Shown: piece by piece, positions 15,196 through 25,256 of the stretch
Numbering within the stretch: position 1 is the first letter of the stretch
Layout: each line of letters begins with the position of its first letter
From: Chitinophaga sp. CF418
GTDB lineage: Bacteria > Bacteroidota > Bacteroidia > Chitinophagales > Chitinophagaceae
NCBI RefSeq assembly: GCF_900142925.1
Contig: NZ_FRCN01000014.1
Location: 248,001 to 312,000, forward strand
Direction of reading: 5' to 3'
Length of the DNA stretch: 64,000 nucleotides
Notes under the pieces: generated by a model
What the model was told of the DNA's origin: nothing
The model's input: only the letters and a program-made list of their open reading frames with translations
Databases searched by the model: none
Program-made: the position numbers and the translations under genes

Positions 15196-17619
15196 ATGAG
15201 AATGAACAAAATCGCTATTAGCCGGAGTTATCTTATGCTTTTCATAATGGTGCTCGGGTTAGGCTCACAAGCCCTGGGGCAGGTAAAAAAAGGAACTGCC
15301 AGCCCTGCCGTTTACAAAAACCCTTCAGCACCGGTTGATGCCCGGGTAAAAGACCTGCTGAAGAGAATGACACTGGAAGAGAAAGTAGGGCAGTTATGCA
15401 CCCTGCTGGGATGGGATATGTATGAAAAGAAAGGTGATTCCGTAGGCATCAGTGAAGCATTTAAGACAGTGATCACCAAACGGTATATTGGTAGCTTCTG
15501 GGCTACTTTAAGAGCCGATCCATGGACGAAGAAAACGCTGGTGACCGGTCTGACACCGAAGTTGTCTGCGAAGGCTACCAATGCCCTGCAGAAGTATATG
15601 ATGGAAAATACCCGCCTGGGTATACCTCTTCTGCTGGCAGAGGAATGTCCGCATGGACATATGGCCATCGGAACCACTGTCTTCTCTACATCTATAGGTC
15701 AGGCCAGCACATGGGACCCAGCCCTGATCCAGGAGATGGCAGCGGCCATTGCAAAGGAAGCACGCGTACAGGGTGCACATATTGGCTACGGCCCGGTACT
15801 GGATCTCGTACGTGAGCCCCGCTGGTCCAGACTGGAAGAAACCTATGGAGAAGATCCATACCTGATCGGCCAGATGGGTATCTCTATGGTAAAAGGCTTC
15901 CAGGGCAGTAATATCAATACCGGCAGCAATGTGATCTCTACATTGAAACATTTCACCGCATATGGTTCTCCTGAAGGCGGACATAACGGCGGTATCGCAC
16001 TTACCGGTCTGAGAGACCTGTATTCATCCTATCTGCCTCCTTTCCAGTCAGCTATCAAAGCGGGAGCATTATCCATCATGGCGTCTTACAACTCCATTGA
16101 CGGCGTACCGTGCAGCTCCAACAGTTTCCTGTTGAAAAATGTGCTGGTAAAACAATGGGGATTCAGAGGCTTCACCGTTTCTGATCTGGGCGGCATTCCC
16201 GGTGTGCGCTCTAATCATCATGTAGCGGCGACCATGGAAGAAGCGGCGGCGCTGTCTATCAACGCAGGTTTGGATGCAGACCTTGGAGGCGAAGCTTATA
16301 GCGATGCTTTAATAAAAGCTGTGAACGATAAAAAGGTAACAATGGCAACGGTTGATACAGCTGTGGCGCATGTACTCAGACTGAAATTCGCCATGGGCTT
16401 GTTCGAGCACCCATATGTAGATGCAGATGTTGCAGAAAAGTCAGTAGGTACGGCTGAGAATAAAGCACTGGCAAAACGCGTAGCAGCTGAATCAATCGTA
16501 CTGATGAAGAATGAAAATGGGTTGCTGCCACTGAATAAGACCATTAAAAATCTGGCAGTGATCGGCCCCAATGCAGACAACATTTACAACCAGCTGGGGG
16601 ATTATACCGCTCCACAGCCTCAGGAAAAGATAGTGACCGTACTGGAAGGTATTAAGGCCAAAGTATCACCTGATACAAAGATTACTTATGTAAAAGGTTG
16701 TGCCATCCGCGATACTGCTCATGCCAGCATCAATGAAGCTGTTGCAGCTGCCCAACAGGCAGACGCTGTAGTGCTGGTACTGGGTGGCTCCAGCGCACGC
16801 GATTTCGAAACCTCTTACCAGAGCACCGGCGCGGCAGAAGTTAAATCAGCAGAAGTGGCAGTAAGCGATATGGAAAGCGGGGAAGGATATGACAGGGTAA
16901 GCCTTGACCTGATGGGTTTACAATCCCGCCTGCTGGAGCGTATTATGGCTACCGGTAAACCGGTGGTACTGGTACTGATTGAAGGCCGTCCGCTGAATAT
17001 CAACTGGGCAGCACAGCATGTACCTGCCATTGTGAATGCATGGTATCCTGGTCAGGAAGGTGGAAATGCAGTGGCAGATGTACTATTTGGTGATTATAAC
17101 CCTGCTGGCCGTTTACCAGTTTCCATTCCTAAGTCTGTAGGACAATTGCCCGTATATTACAACTACAAACATGCATCCAGGCATGACTATGTAGAAATGG
17201 ATGCGAAACCTTTATACAGCTTCGGCTATGGTTTAAGCTATTCTACTTTCGACTATCAGCACCTGAAGACTAACGTACAGGCCACAGGCAATAACCTGAA
17301 AGTGTCTGTTACCTTCACATTGAAGAATACAAGCAAGGTAGCCGGCGATGAAGTAGCTCAGTTATATGTTCGTGATGATGCCAGCGCCGTTGTTACTGCG
17401 GTAAAACAATTGAAGAAATTCAAGCGTATACATCTGGCGCCAGGCGAACAGCAGGAAGTTACCTTTGAACTGTTACCTGAAGATCTGAAGTTGCTGAATA
17501 TTGATATGAAATGGGTGGTAGAACCAGGTACTTTTTCTGTAATGGTCGGCGCGTCATCTGACGACATCCGTTTAAATGGCAGCTTTGAGGTGAAGCAACA
17601 GGTATTGTGTAAATATTGA
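15196..17619 (+). CDS. glycoside hydrolase family 3 (beta-glucosidase/xylosidase type)
   Basis: 807 residues with a signal peptide (SYLMLFIMVLGLGSQALGQ). An N-terminal GH3 barrel begins VKDLLKRMTLEEKVGQL. The nucleophile Asp is in GFRGFTVSDLGG near residue 331, and the substrate-binding blocks GPVLDLVREPRWSRLEETYG and KHFTAYG are present. The second domain holds ESIVLMKNENGLLPL and WYPGQEGGNAVADVLFG, and the C-terminus is a fibronectin-III-like domain. The protein is periplasmic or outer-membrane facing and probably trims oligosaccharides. GH3 substrate specificity cannot be read from sequence alone. ATG 15202 is an alternative start. A strong shared terminator follows. Confidence 0.92.
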   Translation: MRMNKIAISRSYLMLFIMVLGLGSQALGQVKKGTASPAVYKNPSAPVDARVKDLLKRMTLEEKVGQLCTLLGWDMYEKKGDSVGISEAFKTVITKRYIGSFWATLRADPWTKKTLVTGLTPKLSAKATNALQKYMMENTRLGIPLLLAEECPHGHMAIGTTVFSTSIGQASTWDPALIQEMAAAIAKEARVQGAHIGYGPVLDLVREPRWSRLEETYGEDPYLIGQMGISMVKGFQGSNINTGSNVISTLKHFTAYGSPEGGHNGGIALTGLRDLYSSYLPPFQSAIKAGALSIMASYNSIDGVPCSSNSFLLKNVLVKQWGFRGFTVSDLGGIPGVRSNHHVAATMEEAAALSINAGLDADLGGEAYSDALIKAVNDKKVTMATVDTAVAHVLRLKFAMGLFEHPYVDADVAEKSVGTAENKALAKRVAAESIVLMKNENGLLPLNKTIKNLAVIGPNADNIYNQLGDYTAPQPQEKIVTVLEGIKAKVSPDTKITYVKGCAIRDTAHASINEAVAAAQQADAVVLVLGGSSARDFETSYQSTGAAEVKSAEVAVSDMESGEGYDRVSLDLMGLQSRLLERIMATGKPVVLVLIEGRPLNINWAAQHVPAIVNAWYPGQEGGNAVADVLFGDYNPAGRLPVSIPKSVGQLPVYYNYKHASRHDYVEMDAKPLYSFGYGLSYSTFDYQHLKTNVQATGNNLKVSVTFTLKNTSKVAGDEVAQLYVRDDASAVVTAVKQLKKFKRIHLAPGEQQEVTFELLPEDLKLLNIDMKWVVEPGTFSVMVGASSDDIRLNGSFEVKQQVLCKY

Positions 17620-17636
17620 TCCGTAGCAAACAACAA

Positions 17637-17682
17637 AAATAGAAATAGTCATCTCGCACAAACGGGATGGCTATTTCTATTT
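17637..17682. terminator. bidirectional terminator between the GH3 and REC-kinase genes
   Basis: AAATAGAAATAG (17637-17648) pairs with CTATTTCTATTT (17671-17682). An inner CATCTCG/CGGGATG stem has one G-T pair. A-rich and T-rich flanks on both sides suit termination of the two convergent genes. Confidence 0.8.
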
Positions 17683-17696
17683 CATAAAATATTAAG

Positions 17697-18959
17697 TTAC
17701 GCTATATTCATTGGCAGCAGTTGCTTCTCAGGAATACCAATGATAAAGGTAGCACCGTTATCAATCTCACTCGTGGCTGTAATAAAGCCATTGTGCTGTT
17801 CCATGATCTTTTTGCAGATAGACAAGCCGATGCCTGTGCCTTCTATCTCATGATAACTGTGCAATCTCTTGAACACAACGAAAATATCCTCTACATACTG
17901 GCTCTCGAAACCAATACCATTATCCGTTACAAAGATCTTGTAGTAATTACCGTTATCTCTTTCTCTCAGATACTCCGGGGAGGTCACCATCTCTGCATAA
18001 ATATGTACTTCTGGCGCTACTTCCTTTTTCCGGAACTTTAATGCATTGCTGATAAGATTATAGAACACCTGCCGCATCAGGGTCGGGATCACCTGTAAGG
18101 AGGGCAATGCGTCAATCTGTATCCTGGCATTGGTCTGCTGGATCTTGATCTCCAGTTCCGTCAACGCCTCTTTCACCAGCTCATTCAGATCGCACAGCAT
18201 AAAGTCACCTCCCTGTATGGAATGGCGTGAAAACCTTAACAGATCGCTTACCAGTTGTTGCATGCGAATAGTCGCATTTGTGATCTTTTGCACATATTTA
18301 TTCACTTCCACTTCGCCGTTTTTCCTTTGCAGGATCATATCACTGAAGACCCTGATCTTTCGCAAAGGTTCCTGCAGATCATGAGATGCTATGTACGCAA
18401 ACCTGTCCAGTTCTTCATTCACAGCCTTCAGATGTATGTTATTCTGCAGCAGTTGCCGGTTCAGTTCGCGTACTTTAAGTTCGGAAGCTTCTCTTTCTAC
18501 AATTTCCCGTTGCAGGGAAGCATTTGCCAGCAGCAACTTCTGTTCCTGTGCAATGAGAGATTGCGTTTTACGGTACAGTTCAACGAACAGTCCCACCTTT
18601 ATACGCAACAATTCAGGATTGATAGGTTTATAGATAAAATCTACCGCCCCTACTCTATATCCTTTAAAAATAGCCTCCTCTTCATGGCTGTGGGCTGTAA
18701 TAAAGATGATGGGGATCTCTTTCAGTTTATCCCGTTGATAGATAAGCGCAGCTGTTTCAAAACCATTCATGTCAGGCATCTGCACATCCATCAGTATTAA
18801 TGAGAAATCGAATTCCTTTAACAGGATTTTCAGCGCAGCCCTCCCTGAACTGGCTTTTACAATCGTATAGCTCTCCCTTTCCAGGATGGATTCTATGGAT
18901 AATAAATTATCCGGCCGGTCGTCGACAACCAATATTTTAATTAAGTCCTGGTCCTGCAA
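17697..18959 (-). CDS. REC-histidine kinase hybrid
   Basis: 420 residues without membrane segments. The N-terminal receiver (ILVVDDRPDNLLSIESIL) has its Asp in LILMDVQMPDMNG near residue 58. A coiled-coil linker, a HisKA domain with YIASHDLQEPLRKIRV (His near 189) and an HATPase domain follow (LISNALKFRK, VTDNGIGFE, GTGIGLSI). Because the receiver is at the front, another kinase probably controls it. The poly-HAMP kinase gene ends 30 bases upstream in the same direction and is the obvious candidate. Confidence 0.92.
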   Translation of the reverse strand: MQDQDLIKILVVDDRPDNLLSIESILERESYTIVKASSGRAALKILLKEFDFSLILMDVQMPDMNGFETAALIYQRDKLKEIPIIFITAHSHEEEAIFKGYRVGAVDFIYKPINPELLRIKVGLFVELYRKTQSLIAQEQKLLLANASLQREIVEREASELKVRELNRQLLQNNIHLKAVNEELDRFAYIASHDLQEPLRKIRVFSDMILQRKNGEVEVNKYVQKITNATIRMQQLVSDLLRFSRHSIQGGDFMLCDLNELVKEALTELEIKIQQTNARIQIDALPSLQVIPTLMRQVFYNLISNALKFRKKEVAPEVHIYAEMVTSPEYLRERDNGNYYKIFVTDNGIGFESQYVEDIFVVFKRLHSYHEIEGTGIGLSICKKIMEQHNGFITATSEIDNGATFIIGIPEKQLLPMNIA

Positions 18960-18989
18960 AATTGTTCGATTTTCAATTGAATATAAAAA

Positions 18990-21900
18990 CTACCTGTACA
19001 GCCATACACGCATCAGCGACAGCAATTGATCAATTTTTAATGGTTTTGTGATATAGTCAGAGGCACCGGCTTCCAGGCATTTCTCCCTGTCACCTTTCAT
19101 TGCTTTTGCTGTTACAGCAATAATAGGCAATGCACTGTTTTTATGCTCCCTTCTGATCTTCTGCATCGTTTCATAACCATCCATTTCAGGCATCATGATA
19201 TCCATCAGTACAATATCGATGTCGCTATTTTCACTAAGAATATTCATTGCCTCCTTACCGCTTTCCGCCGTAATCGTATTAATATGGAATCTTTCAAATG
19301 CAGTAGTCAGTGCAAACAGATTGCGAACGTCATCATCTACTACCAGGACATTTTTATGGATCAGTACATCTTTCTGAGAACGGAGATCTTCGATCAGCTT
19401 TCTCTTTTCCGGCAACAGGGACTGGTGACTAATGTGCAGCTGCATCACCGTTTCTTCCAATAACAGGTCAAGGGAATTAACACCTTTCAGCAATATTTTA
19501 TTTGCATACTGTTTCAGCTTTGATTTTTCACTATTGGAAAAATCCTTTGCTGAATATACAATCACCGGCGTTGCATTGTACCGGTTCACCGTATTCATAT
19601 TGGCAACGAACTCCGCACCGTCAATATCCGGCAGCATATAATCTGCAATGATACAATCATATACTGTATTATTTACGCGATCAATCGCCGCTTTTCCATT
19701 TACCACAAAATCCATCTCGATCAGATCACCATTGTCCAGTATCCTGGCGATCTGTGAAGCATCCGGTTCATTATCTTCCACGACCAATACTTTTTTCGTT
19801 CTCCGGTTATCATGTTCCAAAATGTTGGCGAATAATACATTTAATGCTTCCGCCTTCAACGGCTTCAGACTAAAACTTCTGGCGCCACGATGCATCGCCA
19901 GTAAACGGTTCTCTTCTCCCGAGATCAGGTGAATAGGAATGTGGCGAAGGTTAATGTCATTCTTAAAGAGATCCAATACCCTCCACCCGCTGGCGTCCGG
20001 CAGTTTTACATCCAATGTCACTGCAATCGGATTGTATTTGTTTGTCAGGTCGAACACATCGCCGAAGCTGGTAGCCACTACTACTTTCAGGCCCATCTCA
20101 TGTGCCTTTTCGAGCATGATCTTGGCAAAACGCACATCATCTTCTACGATCAGCACTACTTTATCCGTATCGATAATATGTGTCCGGTCATCACCTATTT
20201 CGTTAATGATCTCATTTAAGCCGTCCAGGTCTTTTGTTTCAGGGACCTTTACTCCGGGTATGGTTTGCATGAGAGAAGCCTCATATCCGTCAGGTAGCTG
20301 GTATTGTCCTACCGTCAGGCTGCTTTGTTTCTCTCTTCTGATAGTAGCAGGGTTATATTGCAGTGGTAGGAACAGTGTAAAGGTACTACCCCGTCCGGCC
20401 ACACTTTCCAGTTCAATGGAACCACCCAGCAGGTCTGCCAGGCCACGGCTGATGGACAGCCCGAGGCCGGTACCTCCATATTTTCGGCTGGTGGAGCCTT
20501 CTGCCTGCTGGAAAGCTTCGAAGATAATATTCTGCTTATCTTTTGAAATACCTATTCCCGTATCCCTGATCTCGAAGGCCACTACTTTGTCCGCGCTTTC
20601 CAGGCTTTCACTGATCATACGCCAGTTACGTTTTGCTTCATAGATACGGAGCTTCACTTCTCCTTTTTCTGTGAACTTAAACGCATTGGAAAGCAGGTTT
20701 TTCAGGATCTGGTTCAGACGCTGTACGTCCGTTTCCAGAGACGGAGGTAGCTGGTCGTCCATCTCGATCCGGAAGCGCAGGTTCTTACTTTCTGAGACGT
20801 GTTTAAATGTAGTCTCCACAAAAGATACCACCTCGCTGAAACGCACCTTGATGAAGTCTGTGGAAATATAACCGGATTCAATCTTCGACAGGTCGAGAAT
20901 ATCATTGATCAGCTGGATCAGGTCATCGCCGCAACTGTGGATGGTTTTTGCATAACGTACCTGTTTTTCATTCAGGTTGCCGTCATGGTTTTCATACAGC
21001 TGTTGCGCCAGGATCAGCAGGGAGTTCAACGGCGTACGCAGCTCGTGTGACATATTGGCCAGGAACTCCGATTTATACTTGGAAGTAAGCTGTAACTGTT
21101 CTGCTTTTTCTTCCAAAGATTTCCTTGCCTCTTCCACCTCTTTGTTCTTCTCTTCCACCTCCTCCTTCTGTTTCACCAGCAGGTGGGCTTTATCCTGCAG
21201 CTCTTCGTTGGTACGTCTTAACTCATCCGCCAGTGACTGGGACTGTTCCAGCAAGTCTTCCGTTCTGGAATTCGCTTCGATCGTATTCAGCACGATACCG
21301 ATACTTTCCGTCAGCTGGCTGAGGAAGTCCAGGTGTGTCTGGCTGAACATATCGAAGGAGGCCAGTTCTATCACCGCCTTGATCTGTGTTTCAAACAATA
21401 CGGGCAGCACGATCAGGTTCACCGGGGGGGCCTCGCCCAGGCCGGAGCTGATCTTAATATAGTTGGAGGGTACATTGGTCAGCAGGATACGTTCTTTCTC
21501 CACAGCACATTGTCCTACCAGGCCCTGTCCGAGTGCAAATTCCCGGGACATGCCTACCTCGCTGCCATAAGCGTATGCTGCAAATAACTTCAGTTTTGGA
21601 TTTACCAGGTTCTCTTCCTGTTCAAGGATGTAGAACATGCCTTTCTGCGCGTTCACCACCTGCGCCAGCTCCGATAGGATGCGGCGGGTTACCGTATTCA
21701 GGTCTTTTTGGCCCTGCAGCATTTGTGTGAACTTGGCCAGGTTGGATTTCAGCCAGTCCTGCTCCTGGTTACGCAGCGTTGTCTGTTTCAGATTGGCAAT
21801 CATCTGGTTGATGGTATCTTTCAATTCTTCCACCTCACCTTTTGCTTCCACGCGGATCATCTGGGTGAGATCACCTTTCGTTACCGCAGATGCCACTGCG

Positions 21901-24900
21901 GAGATAGCACGCACCTGGGTAGTGAGGTTTTCCGCCAGCTGGTTCACGTTTTCTGTCAGGTTCTTCCAGATACCGGAAGCGCCTGGCACACTCGCCTGAC
22001 CTCCCAGTCGTCCTTCCACACCCACTTCACGGGCCACCGTCGTTACCTGGTCGGCAAACAATGCCAGCGTATCGATCATTTCATTGATGGTCTCTGTCAA
22101 CTGTGCCACCTCACCACGGGATACGATGGACAATTTCTGTTTCAGGTTACCTGTAGCCACGGCAGTTACCACCTTGGCGATACCACGTACCTGGTTGGTC
22201 AGGTTGGACGCCATCATATTTACAGAGTCCGTCAGGTCCTTCCAGGTACCTCCCACACCCTGTACTTCTGCCTGGCCACCCAGCTTACCTTCGGTACCCA
22301 CCTCACGGGCCACACGCGTTACCTCGAAGGCGAATGAGTTCAGCTGGTCCACCATCGTGTTGATGGTATTTTTCAGATCAAGGATCTCTCCTTTTACGTC
22401 TATCGTTACTTTTTTGGATAAGTCACCGGAGGCCACGGCTTTCGTTACCTCTGCAATGTTACGCACCTGTGAGGTCAGGTTACCAGTCATCTGGTTTACA
22501 GAGTCCGTCAGGTCTTTCCAGGTACCGGCCACCCCCGGTACAAATGCCTGTCCACCCAGTTTACCGTCTGTACCTACTTCACGGGCCACACGCGTTACCT
22601 CAGAGGCAAACGCACGCAGCTGGTCCACCATGGTATTAAGGGTTTCTTTCAGCTGCAGGATCTCTCCGCGTACGTCTACTGTGATCTTACGGGACATATC
22701 TCCGTTTGCCACGGCAATAGCCACATCGGCGATGTTACGCACCTGGGCTGTCAGGTTACCCGCCATCTGGTTTACTGAGTCCGTCAGATCTTTCCAGGTA
22801 CCACCTACGCCCGGTACGAATGCCTGACCACCCAGTTTACCGTCTGTACCTACCTCACGGGCCACACGCGTTACCTCAGAGGCAAAGGCGCGCAGCTGTT
22901 CCACCATGGTATTGATGGTATTCTTCAATTCAAGGATCTCTCCTTTTACGTCTACTTCAATTTTACGGGACAGGTCACCATTTGCCACCGCAGTTGTTAC
23001 CTCTGCGATGTTACGTACCTGCGATGTCAGGTTGGACGCCATAATGTTCACGGAGTCCGTCAGGTCTTTCCATAAGCCCTCCACGCCAGGTACATCTGCC
23101 TGGCCGCCAAGTTTACCTTCAGAACCTACTTCACGGGCCACACGGAACACTTCCGAACCAAATGAGTTCAGCTGATCCACCATGGTGTTGATCGTATTTT
23201 TCAACTCCAGGATCTCTCCTTTTACGTCCACCGTGATCTTACGGGAGAGGTCACCTTTCGCTACCGCTGTCGTCACCTCTGCAATATTACGCACCTGGGC
23301 TGTCAGGTTAGACCCCATCTGGTTCACGGATTCTGTCAGATCTTTCCAGGTACCGCCCACGCCCTGCACTTTCGCCTGGCCCCCCAACTTACCTTCTGTA
23401 CCTACTTCCAGCGCCACACGGGTCACCTCAGAGGCGAAAGAGTTCAGCTGGTCCACCATTGTGTTGATCGTCTTTTTCAGCTCCAGGATTTCTCCTTCCA
23501 CATTCACAGTGATCTTTTTGGACAAATCACCATTCGCTACCGCTGTTGTTACTTCAGCAATATTACGCACCTGGGCCGTCAGGTTGGACGCCATCTGGTT
23601 TACGGAGTCCGTCAGATCTTTCCAGGTACCACCCACTCCCTGCACTTTCGCCTGGCCACCCAGCTTACCTTCCGTACCTACTTCCAGTGCCACACGGGTC
23701 ACCTCAGAAGCGAAGGAGTTCAGCTGGTCCACCATGGTATTAATGGTATTTTTCAGTTCCAGGATCTCTCCCTTTACGTCCACAGTGATCTTACGGGAGA
23801 GGTCACCTTTCGCTACGGCCGTTGTCACGTCTGCGATGTTACGTACCTGGGCCGTCAGGTTACCCGCCATCTGGTTTACAGAGTCCGTCAGGTCTTTCCA
23901 CACACCACCTACGCCTTTTACGGTCGCCTGGCCTCCAAGCTTACCTTCAGAACCTACCTCACGCGCCACACGCGTTACCTCAGCAGAGAAAGAGTTCAGC
24001 TGGTCCACCATCGTGTTCATGGTGTTTTTAAGCTCCAGGATCTCCCCGCGCACATCCACGGTGATCTTACGTGACAGGTCGCCTCTTGCCACCGCTGTCG
24101 TTACCTCGGCGATGTTACGTACCTGGCCTGTCAGGTTGGACGCCATCTGGTTCACAGAGTCTGTCAGGTCCTTCCAGGTACCTGCCACCCCTTTCACCTC
24201 AGCCTGACCTCCCAGCTTACCATCTGTACCCACCTCACGCGCCACGCGCGTTACCTCGGATGAGAAGGAGTTTAGCTGGTCCACCATGGTATTGATCGTA
24301 TCTTTCAGTTCAAGGATCTCTCCCTGTACGTCTACTGTAATTTTCTTGGAAAGATCTCCTTTCGCCACCGCTGTGGTCACATCTGCGATATTACGCACCT
24401 GGGCGGTCAGGTTGCCCGCCATCTGGTTTACAGAGTCGGTAAGATCTTTCCATACACCTGCCACGTCTTTTACTTTCGCCTGTCCTCCCAGTTTACCTTC
24501 AGAGCCTACCTCACGGGCTACACGTGTCACCTCGCGGGAGAAGAGGTTCAGCTGTTTCACCATCCCATTCACTTCAGTGGCAATACGGGCAAACTCCCCT
24601 TGCAGCACGTGATCTTCTATCTGCAACGGCATTTCCTGGGAAAGATTTCCTTTCGCCACAGAACTGATTACATGTGCTATTTCGATAGTTGGATGTACGA
24701 GATCCGAGATCAATGTATTGATGGAGAGCACCGCCGTGTCCCAGGATCCTTTTGCAGTACGGGGCATCACCACCCGGTGATTCAGACGTCCCATTTTCCC
24801 AATGGTATTCCGCGCCAGGGTTAATTCTTCTACCAGTGTTTCATTCAGGGAAATGATCTCATTGACAGTATCACAGATCTTACCACTTAACCCGATGCTG

Positions 24901-25103
24901 TCTGCCGGCATCCTGGCCGAGAAGTTACCGCTTCTGACCTCAGATAACACCTGTAATAGCTGACGTAAATCCAATTCGTCAGTCACCGGCGCATAGACCT
25001 GTTTTGTTTGCTTTTTGCTTTTTGCTGTGGAAGTTTGTGGATTTTTCTCCACACCCTTTTCAGGCAAAGCAGTATTCTCGGGACTTTTTCTCCGCGTGTT
25101 CAT
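18990..25103 (-). CDS. soluble poly-HAMP hybrid sensor histidine kinase (2037 aa)
   Basis: No signal or membrane segment is seen, so the protein is cytosolic. After a basic N-terminus and a first HAMP-like unit come ten copies of a 92-residue HAMP repeat, each with GKLGGQA, WKDLTDSVNQM and GEILELKxTINTMVDQL. A GAF domain lies near residues 1150-1290, a coiled coil follows, then HisKA with FLANMSHELRTPLNSLL (His near 1352) and HATPase (LLSNAFKFTE, IRDTGIGIS, GTGLGLSI). Three receivers follow, with phospho-acceptor Asp near 1697 (VTLDVKLPDASG), 1821 (IIADYMLPDIDG) and 1966 (VLMDIMMPEMDG). Poly-HAMP kinases of this kind include fungal Nik1/Os-1 osmosensors and large Bacteroidota proteins. The signal here is unknown. 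A REC-kinase gene follows 30 bases downstream. Confidence 0.93.
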   Translation of the reverse strand: MNTRRKSPENTALPEKGVEKNPQTSTAKSKKQTKQVYAPVTDELDLRQLLQVLSEVRSGNFSARMPADSIGLSGKICDTVNEIISLNETLVEELTLARNTIGKMGRLNHRVVMPRTAKGSWDTAVLSINTLISDLVHPTIEIAHVISSVAKGNLSQEMPLQIEDHVLQGEFARIATEVNGMVKQLNLFSREVTRVAREVGSEGKLGGQAKVKDVAGVWKDLTDSVNQMAGNLTAQVRNIADVTTAVAKGDLSKKITVDVQGEILELKDTINTMVDQLNSFSSEVTRVAREVGTDGKLGGQAEVKGVAGTWKDLTDSVNQMASNLTGQVRNIAEVTTAVARGDLSRKITVDVRGEILELKNTMNTMVDQLNSFSAEVTRVAREVGSEGKLGGQATVKGVGGVWKDLTDSVNQMAGNLTAQVRNIADVTTAVAKGDLSRKITVDVKGEILELKNTINTMVDQLNSFASEVTRVALEVGTEGKLGGQAKVQGVGGTWKDLTDSVNQMASNLTAQVRNIAEVTTAVANGDLSKKITVNVEGEILELKKTINTMVDQLNSFASEVTRVALEVGTEGKLGGQAKVQGVGGTWKDLTESVNQMGSNLTAQVRNIAEVTTAVAKGDLSRKITVDVKGEILELKNTINTMVDQLNSFGSEVFRVAREVGSEGKLGGQADVPGVEGLWKDLTDSVNIMASNLTSQVRNIAEVTTAVANGDLSRKIEVDVKGEILELKNTINTMVEQLRAFASEVTRVAREVGTDGKLGGQAFVPGVGGTWKDLTDSVNQMAGNLTAQVRNIADVAIAVANGDMSRKITVDVRGEILQLKETLNTMVDQLRAFASEVTRVAREVGTDGKLGGQAFVPGVAGTWKDLTDSVNQMTGNLTSQVRNIAEVTKAVASGDLSKKVTIDVKGEILDLKNTINTMVDQLNSFAFEVTRVAREVGTEGKLGGQAEVQGVGGTWKDLTDSVNMMASNLTNQVRGIAKVVTAVATGNLKQKLSIVSRGEVAQLTETINEMIDTLALFADQVTTVAREVGVEGRLGGQASVPGASGIWKNLTENVNQLAENLTTQVRAISAVASAVTKGDLTQMIRVEAKGEVEELKDTINQMIANLKQTTLRNQEQDWLKSNLAKFTQMLQGQKDLNTVTRRILSELAQVVNAQKGMFYILEQEENLVNPKLKLFAAYAYGSEVGMSREFALGQGLVGQCAVEKERILLTNVPSNYIKISSGLGEAPPVNLIVLPVLFETQIKAVIELASFDMFSQTHLDFLSQLTESIGIVLNTIEANSRTEDLLEQSQSLADELRRTNEELQDKAHLLVKQKEEVEEKNKEVEEARKSLEEKAEQLQLTSKYKSEFLANMSHELRTPLNSLLILAQQLYENHDGNLNEKQVRYAKTIHSCGDDLIQLINDILDLSKIESGYISTDFIKVRFSEVVSFVETTFKHVSESKNLRFRIEMDDQLPPSLETDVQRLNQILKNLLSNAFKFTEKGEVKLRIYEAKRNWRMISESLESADKVVAFEIRDTGIGISKDKQNIIFEAFQQAEGSTSRKYGGTGLGLSISRGLADLLGGSIELESVAGRGSTFTLFLPLQYNPATIRREKQSSLTVGQYQLPDGYEASLMQTIPGVKVPETKDLDGLNEIINEIGDDRTHIIDTDKVVLIVEDDVRFAKIMLEKAHEMGLKVVVATSFGDVFDLTNKYNPIAVTLDVKLPDASGWRVLDLFKNDINLRHIPIHLISGEENRLLAMHRGARSFSLKPLKAEALNVLFANILEHDNRRTKKVLVVEDNEPDASQIARILDNGDLIEMDFVVNGKAAIDRVNNTVYDCIIADYMLPDIDGAEFVANMNTVNRYNATPVIVYSAKDFSNSEKSKLKQYANKILLKGVNSLDLLLEETVMQLHISHQSLLPEKRKLIEDLRSQKDVLIHKNVLVVDDDVRNLFALTTAFERFHINTITAESGKEAMNILSENSDIDIVLMDIMMPEMDGYETMQKIRREHKNSALPIIAVTAKAMKGDREKCLEAGASDYITKPLKIDQLLSLMRVWLYR
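21970..24540 (-). repeat. ten tandem 276-bp coding repeats (HAMP units)
   Basis: The GKLGGQA-coding block recurs every 276 bases from about 21997 to 24481, giving ten copies in frame. Neighbouring copies are very similar at DNA level, so unequal recombination could change the copy number. Edges are approximate. Confidence 0.85.
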
Positions 25104-25225
25104 GATAAAGGTGTTAGCTCAAGCTCTATATATAAATCAATTTTTTCTTTAAGTTGTGTTTACAGTTCTTTTTGAACTCAGCTCTATACCATATAGATGC
25201 TATGTATTATGTGGTTTGAAGTAAG

Positions 25226-25233
25226 TATTTTTG
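25226..25233 (+). promoter_or_regulatory. -7 box before the single-domain REC gene
   Basis: TATTTTTG matches TAnnTTTG and lies 23 bases before the ATG at 25257. No clear TTG is found 19-21 bases upstream, so only half of the promoter is supported. Confidence 0.35.
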
Positions 25234-25256
25234 TTTCCATAAAAACAACTTAACAG

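Noticed and set aside
22084..24612. Long open frames on the plus strand opposite the HAMP repeats (up to 341 codons)
   Set aside because: They are antisense to the repeats, themselves repetitive and low in complexity (Ser/Thr/Pro-rich), and the minus-strand frame encodes a clear HAMP protein.
18990..25103. Period-276 repeats as a CRISPR or satellite array
   Set aside because: The repeats are coding, in frame and have HAMP signatures, with no spacers.
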